64,000 nt of DNA, taken from NCBI GenBank assembly GCA_963677225.1, contig OY781923.1, positions 1,364,001 through 1,428,000 of the forward strand, given 5' to 3'. The stretch comes from SABI01 sp028532915 (GTDB lineage Bacteria > Spirochaetota > Spirochaetia > Sphaerochaetales > Sphaerochaetaceae). Position numbers and translations under genes: made by a program. Of the stretch, positions 26,041 through 32,604 are shown in pieces; position 1 is the stretch's first letter; each line of letters opens with the position of its first letter. The notes beneath the pieces were generated by a model, which saw only the letters and a list, made by a program, of their open reading frames with translations, made no database searches and had not been told where the DNA came from.

Positions 26041-27891
26041 TCATTTTTTTGTCTCTGCAATCAGTGATTTCATTTTCCCGAGGGTTAGGTATCGGTTTGA
26101 GAAGTCGATACCGAGTTCTTTGCCTATATCATCGAGCACTTCGTCAAAGTGATCGAATGCGAACAGATTCCCGCCTACCAGCGTCCCACAGGCCTTTGAA
26201 AGACTTTCCTGGATACTTGAAGCTGAATATTTCCATTCTAGCCTGTGCTGCAGCAGGCGCATCAGTACCATGGAGATGAAACACACCAGGAAGTGTGCCC
26301 GTATGCGGTCCTGAGTCCAGACGAATACGGGCCGTGCCTGGAGATCGCTCTTGGTAACTTTGAACGTCTCTTCAATCCTCCACAACCCATGGTACATGTC
26401 TACGATATCCAGATCCCCAAGCTCCCTGTTCAGTTCGAAGAATCCGTCCGATTTGGAAAAACGGCACCGCTGTCCATCCTTGAATGGCCGAGTTCCCTTC
26501 TCAAGGCCCCTGACATTGGTACAGATTACATAGTACCCATCAAGAGATTCCTCCTCACGAATTTTTTCCTCATCAAGGGAGAGTACGTAGGCATCTACAT
26601 TGACGCCCTCACCCTTTGTATCGACAGGTTCCTTGAGAATATACTTCCGGCTGCCGAAGACCAGTTCAAGAGCATTCTTCGACGTACTTCCAATCAACCT
26701 GCGCGTCTTGTCCAACACCTTCTCACGTCCCTTGCGCTCGCGTTCGGCATACTTGCGACTCCACATAACAATCTGGTGTTCATTGATCTTCACTGTGGAT
26801 TTTCCTCCGCTCGGCGAGGTTACCTTGATGTAACGCGGCGAGGTTCGACTCTTGTACTTGAATTCCAGGATACCCGTATCCTTGTCGTACAACTCTGTGT
26901 ACCCCTCTTGGTCCAGCATGTAGGCAGTGAATTTTGCATCTGCCTTTCTGGCCGAAGAGCTGATGACGTACCCTTTGTGTTTGAGAAGGATGTCGCGGAT
27001 GTTATCCCCTCCCATCATACCCTTGTCAGCAACGACAATCATGTGTGACATGCCGAAATCGTCGAATGATGCATCCATCATCGGGATGAGCGTCTTACTG
27101 TCATGGCAGTTGCCCGGGAACAGCTCATAGGAGACCGGGATCCCCATTTCATCCATGAAGAGACCCAACTGAACGATCGGTGTGGTTCGGTGCTCTTTAG
27201 AATACCCCTTCTTGCGAAGTCCTTCACTTACGACACCATCATCCCCGGTGATGTCAGTGTCATTCTCATCGATCTCGAAGTAATAGTTGGTTACATCGTA
27301 AAATAGCAGCAGCGTATCCCTGTGGTAGATCCTGCATATTTTTTCATGCAGCTTCGCCATCAAATCAGTACGATACTTCAGCAGGAAATCGAGGCTCGAG
27401 TATACATTGTCCAGACTGTAGGCGCTGTCTTCCAGGAACGTATGACGTCCTTCCCACGCACCCTTCTTGGAATCGGGGAACAGCAGACGATTGAACACCA
27501 GCATCTTCAGCACGGAGTTTGGATTATGTTCCCGTTTCGTATAGCGTCTACGATTGTCCATGAACTCGTCAATTTCCAGCTGATGGTACAGCTTGGAAAA
27601 GGCGGCGTAGCCGATATTCTTGCGAAGCGTTTCGTTTTGAGGGATTTTCTCCTTCCCATCCAGGCTCAACCGGTACTGTTTCTTTCCCTCCTTAGCCTGC
27701 CGAGTAAGATCAGCTGCCCGTAATTTTGCCCATGCAATAGGATCTTCGTGTTCACGCTCCAGAACGTCGAGAAATCCAAGGTTTTCGATTACTCTGCTAC
27801 GATTATTGCCAGTGCTCACATCACGGTAGGACTGAATGATACATACCGCTGTCCTGCCGGTCTTCTTGTTTGGGATCTGTCTGACGAACAT
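26041..27891 (-). CDS. IS1634-family DDE transposase
   Basis: A 616-residue transposase of the large IS4-like group. The DDE residues sit in LLFYDVTNYYFE (first Asp), MIVVADKGMMGG (second Asp) and YHGLWRIEETFKVTKSDL, the Y-x(2)-R-x(3)-E-x(6)-K signature carrying the catalytic Glu. The long insertion between the second Asp and the Glu is typical of the family. The ATG at 27891 has TAGGAGG just upstream; the longer frame to 27918 would begin inside the promoter. The frame is uninterrupted, so the element may be active. Confidence 0.95.
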   Translation of the reverse strand: MFVRQIPNKKTGRTAVCIIQSYRDVSTGNNRSRVIENLGFLDVLEREHEDPIAWAKLRAADLTRQAKEGKKQYRLSLDGKEKIPQNETLRKNIGYAAFSKLYHQLEIDEFMDNRRRYTKREHNPNSVLKMLVFNRLLFPDSKKGAWEGRHTFLEDSAYSLDNVYSSLDFLLKYRTDLMAKLHEKICRIYHRDTLLLFYDVTNYYFEIDENDTDITGDDGVVSEGLRKKGYSKEHRTTPIVQLGLFMDEMGIPVSYELFPGNCHDSKTLIPMMDASFDDFGMSHMIVVADKGMMGGDNIRDILLKHKGYVISSSARKADAKFTAYMLDQEGYTELYDKDTGILEFKYKSRTSPRYIKVTSPSGGKSTVKINEHQIVMWSRKYAERERKGREKVLDKTRRLIGSTSKNALELVFGSRKYILKEPVDTKGEGVNVDAYVLSLDEEKIREEESLDGYYVICTNVRGLEKGTRPFKDGQRCRFSKSDGFFELNRELGDLDIVDMYHGLWRIEETFKVTKSDLQARPVFVWTQDRIRAHFLVCFISMVLMRLLQHRLEWKYSASSIQESLSKACGTLVGGNLFAFDHFDEVLDDIGKELGIDFSNRYLTLGKMKSLIAETKK

Positions 27892-27909
27892 CTTCTGCCT
27901 CCTAACGAT

Positions 27910-27938
27910 AGTATACAACAGATGATGCCTCCAGTCAA
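27910..27938 (-). promoter_or_regulatory. Transposase promoter
   Basis: Minus-strand TTGACT (27938-27933) and TATACT (27915-27910) with a 17-bp spacer, each one base from consensus. The leader to the transposase start is about 12 bases. Confidence 0.8.
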
Positions 27939-27980
27939 TTATCTATGATTATCTAACTATATATGTTTTTCAAAAAGACG

Positions 27981-28006
27981 TAAAAATAACCAGATTCTTC
28001 ATCTGG
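27981..28006 (-). terminator. IS-end hairpin that can block read-in
   Basis: CCAGAT (27990-27995) and ATCTGG (28001-28006) form a stem that, on the minus strand, is followed by TTATTTTTA. It lies between the right IS end and the transposase promoter, where it would stop transcripts entering from flanking DNA. Confidence 0.5.
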
Positions 28007-28046
28007 CTTCGTTATTCCCTTGTTATCCTCCGTTTTTCACTCATGG

Positions 28047-28060
28047 CAACTTCTGAAGTC
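28047..28060 (-). repeat. Right terminal inverted repeat of the IS
   Basis: The reverse complement reads GACTTCAGAAGTTG and pairs with the left repeat at 25937-25950 with one mismatch. Confidence 0.85.
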
Positions 28061-28062
28061 CG

Positions 28063-28193
28063 GTGTGGGTATCTCTTCTCAGATAAACAACTTGTTTTTT
28101 AATTCCGTTTTTGTTCTCCCGCTATCATGGTTAAGCTCCGGTGAATCGACAGATTCGGCGGCAATCGAGCTTTCTCTTCATTACAACCTGTAA
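28063..28193 (+). pseudogene. Duplicated 3' fragment of the barrel protein gene
   Basis: The last 131 bases of the gene at 24806-25885, including the stop codon, copied by the IS target duplication. It has no start and no ribosome-binding site and is not a functional gene. Confidence 0.93.
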
Positions 28194-28241
28194 AGAACTG
28201 CACAAAGACCTGACGCTTGACATTCTGTTTTCAGCTTACTA
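28063..28241 (+). repeat. 179-bp direct repeat, right copy (IS target duplication)
   Basis: Identical to 25755-25933. It supplies the -35 box and spacer of the promoter for the zinc-ribbon gene; the first two bases of the -10 (TA) are inside the repeat and the remaining four (TAGT) lie just outside it. Confidence 0.96.
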
Positions 28242-28245
28242 TAGT
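28217..28245 (+). promoter_or_regulatory. Promoter of the zinc-ribbon gene, rebuilt by the target duplication
   Basis: TTGACA (28217-28222), a 17-bp spacer and TATAGT (28240-28245). This is a near-perfect sigma70-type promoter, 37 bases before the start codon of the 56-residue protein. Confidence 0.87.
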
Positions 28246-28281
28246 CTACACATATTGATATGATGTTGAAGGAGACTTTTC

Positions 28282-28452
28282 ATGGCAAAGGCACATAGAG
28301 GAGCAGGAATCAGAAGCGAGTACGCTCAGGGACGGGGAACTTGTCCTGTCTGTAACAGAACCGCGATCAAGGTGATGTACGAACAAGAGGTGGACGGAAA
28401 CAAAGTCCAGGTTTGCAAGCAGTGCAATGCTAAGCTGCAGCATGCGAAATAG
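28282..28452 (+). CDS. 56-residue zinc-ribbon protein of unknown function
   Basis: A short basic protein starting MAKAHRGAGIR. Two Cys pairs, CPVC (about 21-24) and CKQC (45-48), are spaced as in a four-Cys zinc ribbon. GAAGGAGA lies at ideal distance before the ATG at 28282. It has a strong promoter and a strong terminator, so this is an expressed single-gene unit despite its size. Basic ends and the ribbon suggest RNA or ribosome contact, but I do not recognise the family. Confidence 0.78.
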   Translation: MAKAHRGAGIRSEYAQGRGTCPVCNRTAIKVMYEQEVDGNKVQVCKQCNAKLQHAK

Positions 28453-28477
28453 AAAAAAACTTTAGTTCCATACTACG

Positions 28478-28505
28478 TGACTGCCACAACGGCAGTCAAT
28501 TTTTT
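28478..28505 (+). terminator. Terminator after the zinc-ribbon gene
   Basis: TGACTGCC (28478-28485) and GGCAGTCA (28491-28498) form a perfect 8-bp stem with a 5-base loop, followed by ATTTTTT. Confidence 0.92.
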
Positions 28506-28547
28506 ACAAAAATGAACGAGGATGATAAAGATGGAGAGTGAGAGCCG

Positions 28548-29930
28548 ATGACGGTATTCATGGTGGGTATCAAGGGAACTGGAATGACCTCTCTGGCCCT
28601 GTATCTGTCGAGAAACGAAGATGTGGTCTACGGGTGGGACACCGATGAGGTCTTTCCAACCGATGAACTTCTACAGCGACACTCGATCAGCTGCAGCAGT
28701 TCAACGCAGCTGTTTTCATTCACTCGTTCCATAGACATTCTTATTCATTCAAGTGCCTACGATGAGACTCACCCTCTCATCCGGGAAGCTGGACAGAACG
28801 GGATCCCGATATATTCCTATCATGAGTATCTCGGCCGGCTGACAGAGAAATGTGACAGCTACGGAATTGCCGGAACACACGGCAAGACGACCGCATGCGG
28901 ATGCATCGACACGCTTCTTACTGTGAAACACATCCCTCATAGTGCGATCTACGGATCGTCTCTGATCGGACAGCCAGAGGAAAGCAGTATCTTTTCTCCC
29001 GATAAGTTCATTCTCGAATCGTGTGAATACAAGAAACATTTCCTATCGTACAGACTAAAGGGTCTTCTCATAACGAACATCGAATGGGAGCATGTCGATT
29101 ATTATGAAGATTTTGAAGCTGTCATCTCAACCTTCATACAAAGAGTTGAAATGCTCCCTATTTCGTCATTCGTTGTTATAAATAATGATGATACCGGAGC
29201 GAAAAAGATAATCCGGTGGATCAGAGAGAACAGAGATGACCTGACTCTTCTTACCTACGGGAAAGAGGAAAAGAGCGACATCGTCTACTCATATCCCTAT
29301 CATGACGACCTGAACCGGTTCGAAATAGTGAACACCGGCCGGATATTCCCGGTCTCACTTACAGGAGACCATTTCGTGAGTGATATTGTCGCTTCTGCAA
29401 TCTTTAGCCAGCTCATCTGTAACGGTCATGTGCCGGATATGAACCAGCTCGATGCTTTTTTTGGTTCAGTCTCACGTTTCAAAGGTTGTTCGGGACGCCT
29501 CGAGAGGATCGATCATCCGCAATTCATTCTGTATAGAGACTATGCCCATCACCCCTCAGAGATCGCATCGTCTCTTGCTTCCCTGAGGGCTCTTTATCCG
29601 CAGAAGAGATTCCACATCATCTTCATCCCGCATACGATAGGAAGAACTGTGGCGCTGTTTGACAGATTCGTCGAAGTTCTCACAGGGTATGATTCAGTTT
29701 TCATTCTGCCTGTTGCCGCTTCTGCACGATTTCGCGATTCTCATGAGGTGTCGGTGAGGGAATCCGAGCGTCTTGCCGCAGCTGTCAAAGGAAAAGCGGC
29801 ATATTCTGAAGAGCATCTGCAGAATATGCTGAAGACCATATTGCACCAAAATGATGTGTGCGTTACCATGGGGGCAGGTAACACACTCCCCATCATAGAA
29901 TCAATAATGAAGATCAAAGGACACAAGTGA
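28548..29930 (+). CDS. murC: UDP-N-acetylmuramate--L-alanine ligase
   Basis: A 460-residue Mur ligase that adds L-Ala to UDP-MurNAc. VGIKGTGMTSLALYL is the UDP-binding loop, GIAGTHGKTT the ATP loop, TNIEWEHVDYY the central metal motif and RDYAHHPSEI the C-terminal-domain signature of MurC/Mpl. Normal MurC length and the absence of a recycling partner favour MurC over Mpl. A TGA at 28539-28541 just upstream fixes the start at 28548. It overlaps yicC by one base. Confidence 0.88.
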   Translation: MTVFMVGIKGTGMTSLALYLSRNEDVVYGWDTDEVFPTDELLQRHSISCSSSTQLFSFTRSIDILIHSSAYDETHPLIREAGQNGIPIYSYHEYLGRLTEKCDSYGIAGTHGKTTACGCIDTLLTVKHIPHSAIYGSSLIGQPEESSIFSPDKFILESCEYKKHFLSYRLKGLLITNIEWEHVDYYEDFEAVISTFIQRVEMLPISSFVVINNDDTGAKKIIRWIRENRDDLTLLTYGKEEKSDIVYSYPYHDDLNRFEIVNTGRIFPVSLTGDHFVSDIVASAIFSQLICNGHVPDMNQLDAFFGSVSRFKGCSGRLERIDHPQFILYRDYAHHPSEIASSLASLRALYPQKRFHIIFIPHTIGRTVALFDRFVEVLTGYDSVFILPVAASARFRDSHEVSVRESERLAAAVKGKAAYSEEHLQNMLKTILHQNDVCVTMGAGNTLPIIESIMKIKGHK

Positions 29931-30799
29931 TGATAAGCATGACAGGATATGCCTCGAAAGAGGTGTCGAATGAACAGTTCACGTTATATCTGGAATTAAA
30001 ATCGTACAACAACCGTTACACGGAGATCAAACATAACATTCCCGGTTTCTTATCGTGTTTCGAAATGGAAATGGACAGACGAATAAAGAAGAGTGTGAAA
30101 AGAGGATCGGTCGAACTGTCGATCCGTCTGAAGCAACTGTCCAATAATATTTCGTTGTCGGTCGATACCGAAGCGATTGAGAAATATGCCGAAGCGTACG
30201 AGACTATCGCAAAGAAAGCACAGGTTCCCTTTACCGTCGGTCTGCAGGACTATATCAACTCGGAGGGAATCATCAACTATATTCACGGTAGCGATGCCGA
30301 ACCCTATGAAGAATCGGTCTTCTCCACCCTTGATGAGGTCCTTGAACAGTTCAACCGTTCGAGAGAAAAAGAGGGAAGAGCTCTTGAATCTCATATCCGG
30401 TCGCTTCTTGATTCGATGAGCACATCGCTTCAAAGTATCGGAGCATACAGCGGCACGATTGAAAGCAGATTGAAAGAGACTCTTCTCAAGAAGATCGAGG
30501 ATGTGATGGGTTCGCGGGAATATGATGAGAACCGATACCTTCAGGAGGTCGCTCTGCTGCTTGTCAAATATTCGATCCAGGAGGAGCTCATCCGTTTAGA
30601 AACCCATCTCGGTGCCTTTAAACAGATGGTGAAAGAGAGCGGTCCTGTAGGGAAACGGCTTGATTTTCTCTGTCAGGAAATGAACAGAGAGATCAATACA
30701 ATAGGAAGCAAAAGCATGATCGTCGAGGTGAATCATCTTGTCGTATCGATGAAAGACGACCTGGAAAACATCAGAGAACAAATCAGAAACATTGAATAA
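29930..30799 (+). CDS. yicC: YicC/YloC-family endoribonuclease-like protein
   Basis: A 289-residue protein beginning MISMTGYASKE, the invariant YicC start. The C-terminal DUF1732 region is recognisable in DENRYLQEVALLLVKYSIQE, EELIRLETHL and GKRLDFLCQEMNREINTIGS. YicC proteins form hexamers and cleave RNA in a metal-dependent manner. The ATG at 29930 shares its A with the murC stop; a GTG at 29927 is also possible. It lies 11 bases before cmk. Confidence 0.93.
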   Translation: MISMTGYASKEVSNEQFTLYLELKSYNNRYTEIKHNIPGFLSCFEMEMDRRIKKSVKRGSVELSIRLKQLSNNISLSVDTEAIEKYAEAYETIAKKAQVPFTVGLQDYINSEGIINYIHGSDAEPYEESVFSTLDEVLEQFNRSREKEGRALESHIRSLLDSMSTSLQSIGAYSGTIESRLKETLLKKIEDVMGSREYDENRYLQEVALLLVKYSIQEELIRLETHLGAFKQMVKESGPVGKRLDFLCQEMNREINTIGSKSMIVEVNHLVVSMKDDLENIREQIRNIE

Positions 30800-30810
30800 G
30801 GAAACACTAG

Positions 30811-31338
30811 ATGAGAATAGCTATTTCAGGAAAAAGCGGGTGCGGAAACACGACGGTAAGTACCCTGGTCGCAGACAGGATGAACTATCCTCTGATAAAT
30901 TTTACGTTCCGCTCGCTTGCTGAGGAACGGGGCGTCGATTTCTGGGAATTCTGCCGTCAGGCGGAGATGGATGACCAGATTGATATAGAACTCGATACCC
31001 GTCAGGTGAGTATGGCTATGGAACAGGAAGACTGTGTCCTTGGTTCAAGGCTTGCAATCTGGATGCTCAAAGAAGCCGATCTCAAAGTGTATCTGACTGC
31101 AAGTATCGAAGAGCGGGCGATGAGGATCCATAAAAGAGAGGGCGGTTCATTCACACAGCGTCTGAAAGAAACTACCCGGAGAGATGCGAATGATACGGCC
31201 CGGTACAAAAGAATCTACAACATCGACAACAGTGATCCTTCGATTGCGGATCTGGTCATCGATACCGACACCCTCGAGCCTCAGCAGATCGCAGATATGA
31301 TCATCGAAAAGATCAGACAGATGAAACCGGGTGTCTAG
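30811..31338 (+). CDS. cmk: Cytidylate kinase, short form
   Basis: A 175-residue P-loop nucleoside monophosphate kinase that phosphorylates CMP/dCMP. The loop is ISGKSGCGNTT near the N-terminus (an Asn stands where GKST is usual), VLGSRLAIWML fits the CMP-binding segment, and TRRDANDTARYKRIYNID is the lid-region signature of the short, archaeal-like CMK type. At 175 residues it is much shorter than E. coli Cmk (about 227). It is preceded by AAGGAAAC and ends the murC-yicC-cmk transcript. Confidence 0.87.
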   Translation: MRIAISGKSGCGNTTVSTLVADRMNYPLINFTFRSLAEERGVDFWEFCRQAEMDDQIDIELDTRQVSMAMEQEDCVLGSRLAIWMLKEADLKVYLTASIEERAMRIHKREGGSFTQRLKETTRRDANDTARYKRIYNIDNSDPSIADLVIDTDTLEPQQIADMIIEKIRQMKPGV

Positions 31339-31345
31339 AGGCTGC

Positions 31346-31374
31346 TTCACATTTAATCAGATTTCGGGTATAAT
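31346..31374 (+). promoter_or_regulatory. Strong promoter upstream of rpoZ-miaA
   Basis: TTCACA (31346-31351), a 17-bp spacer and a perfect TATAAT (31369-31374), directly after the cmk stop. It would give a leader of about 115 bases before rpoZ. Confidence 0.75.
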
Positions 31375-31448
31375 ACCGTTTTGCAAAAAGATTCCGGGAA
31401 TTGAAGAAAACAATGCACCCGCTTCTATGCAAACAAAGTCGATTTGTG

Positions 31449-31480
31449 TATAATCCACCACGTGCCCATGTGCACCACGT
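31449..31480 (+). promoter_or_regulatory. Second -10 box and CACCACGT direct repeats in the rpoZ leader
   Basis: A second perfect TATAAT lies at 31449-31454 without a good -35. CACCACGT occurs twice, at 31456-31463 and 31473-31480, 17 bp apart (centre to centre), immediately before the AAGGAG ribosome-binding site. The repeats also allow an ACGTG/CACGT stem. A regulatory role is inferred from position only. Confidence 0.4.
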
Positions 31481-31494
31481 ATAAGGAGATTACT

Positions 31495-31692
31495 TTGAGC
31501 ATTCCAATAGATGTATTAGTAGATAAAGAAGACAATGTGTATGAAATGACCTGTGTGGCCATTAGTTTATCAAATGTACTTTCTGCTGATGGTGATAAGG
31601 AAATTGAGAGTAATAACAACAAAGTCGTATCAACGGTCCTTGAGAAAGTATTGACTGAAGATGTTGAATATTCAAACCTCGAAAAGGAATAA
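31495..31692 (+). CDS. rpoZ: RNA polymerase omega subunit-like protein
   Basis: A 65-residue protein with a TTG start at 31495, six bases after AAGGAG. It begins MSIPIDVLVDKEDNVYEM. The assignment rests mostly on position: in Borrelia the small gene between cmk and miaA is annotated as omega. The ATSIAKRR-type motif of classic omega is weak (MTCVAISLSNVL). Omega helps assemble RNA polymerase around beta-prime. The longer in-frame ATG at 31444 lies upstream of the second TATAAT and is rejected. Its 3' end overlaps miaA by 32 bases. Confidence 0.6.
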   Translation: MSIPIDVLVDKEDNVYEMTCVAISLSNVLSADGDKEIESNNNKVVSTVLEKVLTEDVEYSNLEKE

Positions 31693-32602
31693 TGCTCAGC
31701 CGCTGATTTTTCTTTTCGGCCCAACCGGTGTTGGAAAGACTGCTTTGCTTGAAAAGCTCTTTCATACCACCTGTTCCATCATCAATGCAGATTCAAAACA
31801 GATTTACAGATATCTCGACATCGGCTCTGCCAAACCGGAAGAGTCGTTGCTTGCGCTTATACCCCACCATCTGGTCAATATCAAAGATCCATGGGAACCG
31901 TTCAGCGTCGGAGAGTTTGTTCATCTTGCTGATGAAGCTATGGAACAGATCGAAAACAGCGGCCGTATCCCTATAGTATGCGGAGGTACCGCATACTACT
32001 TCAAACACTTCTACTATGGTCTGCCCCGCAGCCCGAAAAGCAGTAGCGAAATCAGAGAGCTCATTGCCCGCAAAGTGGAGAAGAATGGGAACGAATGGGC
32101 TTATGGCGAACTATCGCGCATAGATGCTCAATCTGCGCAGAAGATCCATCCCAGAGATATGTACAGAGTCACCCGGGCTCTCGAAGTCTACGAGGCAACG
32201 GGTAAACCTCTTTCAGCTTTCTCAGTCCCCACCACGGTGAGAAACGGTATGAATCCGCTCATTATAGGTCTTACCAGGCCCAAGGAAGAGCTGGACAGGC
32301 GTATCGAGTCGAGAGTAGAGCAGATGATGGAAATGGGGCTGATGGAGGAGATCGAATCTTTACTTGAAATGGGAGCGACCGGCAGCTGGCCCGGTATGCA
32401 GGGGATAGGATACAGGGAGTATTTCACTCTTACCGAAGAGAACGGGTTCTCTCCTTCGGCACTGAAGGATCTGATCATCAGAAACTCGAAAAAGTATGCC
32501 AAACGGCAGATGACCTTCTTCCGTTCTCTCCCAAATGTCCGATGGGTATATCCCGAAGATCTGGAAACGATCGAAACCCTTGTGGAGGAACACCTTAAAT
32601 AG
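31661..32602 (+). CDS. miaA: tRNA dimethylallyltransferase
   Basis: A 313-residue enzyme that prenylates A37 of tRNAs reading UNN codons. FLFGPTGVGKTALLEKL is the P-loop; NADSKQIYRYLDIGSAKP binds substrate; HHLVNIKDPWEPFSVGEF and PIVCGGTAYYFKHFYYGLP are family signatures; KKYAKRQMTFFRS near the C-terminus is the RQ(M/L)TWFR-type motif. No other start precedes the P-loop, so the ATG inside rpoZ is used, implying coupled translation. Confidence 0.95.
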   Translation: MLNIQTSKRNNAQPLIFLFGPTGVGKTALLEKLFHTTCSIINADSKQIYRYLDIGSAKPEESLLALIPHHLVNIKDPWEPFSVGEFVHLADEAMEQIENSGRIPIVCGGTAYYFKHFYYGLPRSPKSSSEIRELIARKVEKNGNEWAYGELSRIDAQSAQKIHPRDMYRVTRALEVYEATGKPLSAFSVPTTVRNGMNPLIIGLTRPKEELDRRIESRVEQMMEMGLMEEIESLLEMGATGSWPGMQGIGYREYFTLTEENGFSPSALKDLIIRNSKKYAKRQMTFFRSLPNVRWVYPEDLETIETLVEEHLK

Positions 32603-32604
32603 AT

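Larger units (their letters stand above)
25934..28062 (-). mobile_element. IS1634/IS1549-like insertion sequence (IS4-type DDE)
   Basis: A 2,129-bp element with one transposase gene, imperfect terminal inverted repeats and a 179-bp flanking duplication. Transposase architecture and the long target duplication both fit the IS1634 family, whose members are known to make long, variable direct repeats. The exact ends are uncertain by one base because the left end has one extra nucleotide outside the shared inverted-repeat core. A promoter and hairpins at both ends are described separately. The ORF is intact and the duplications are identical, suggesting a recent insertion. Confidence 0.93.

Noticed and set aside
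25755..28241. The two 179-bp repeats as prophage or island attachment sites
   Set aside because: They abut inverted repeats of a single IS with an IS1634-type transposase; there is no integrase or tRNA gene, so target duplication explains them.
31456..31480. CACCACGT repeats as a minimal CRISPR or iteron array
   Set aside because: Only two 8-bp copies, no further units or cas/rep genes; a leader regulatory element is more likely.
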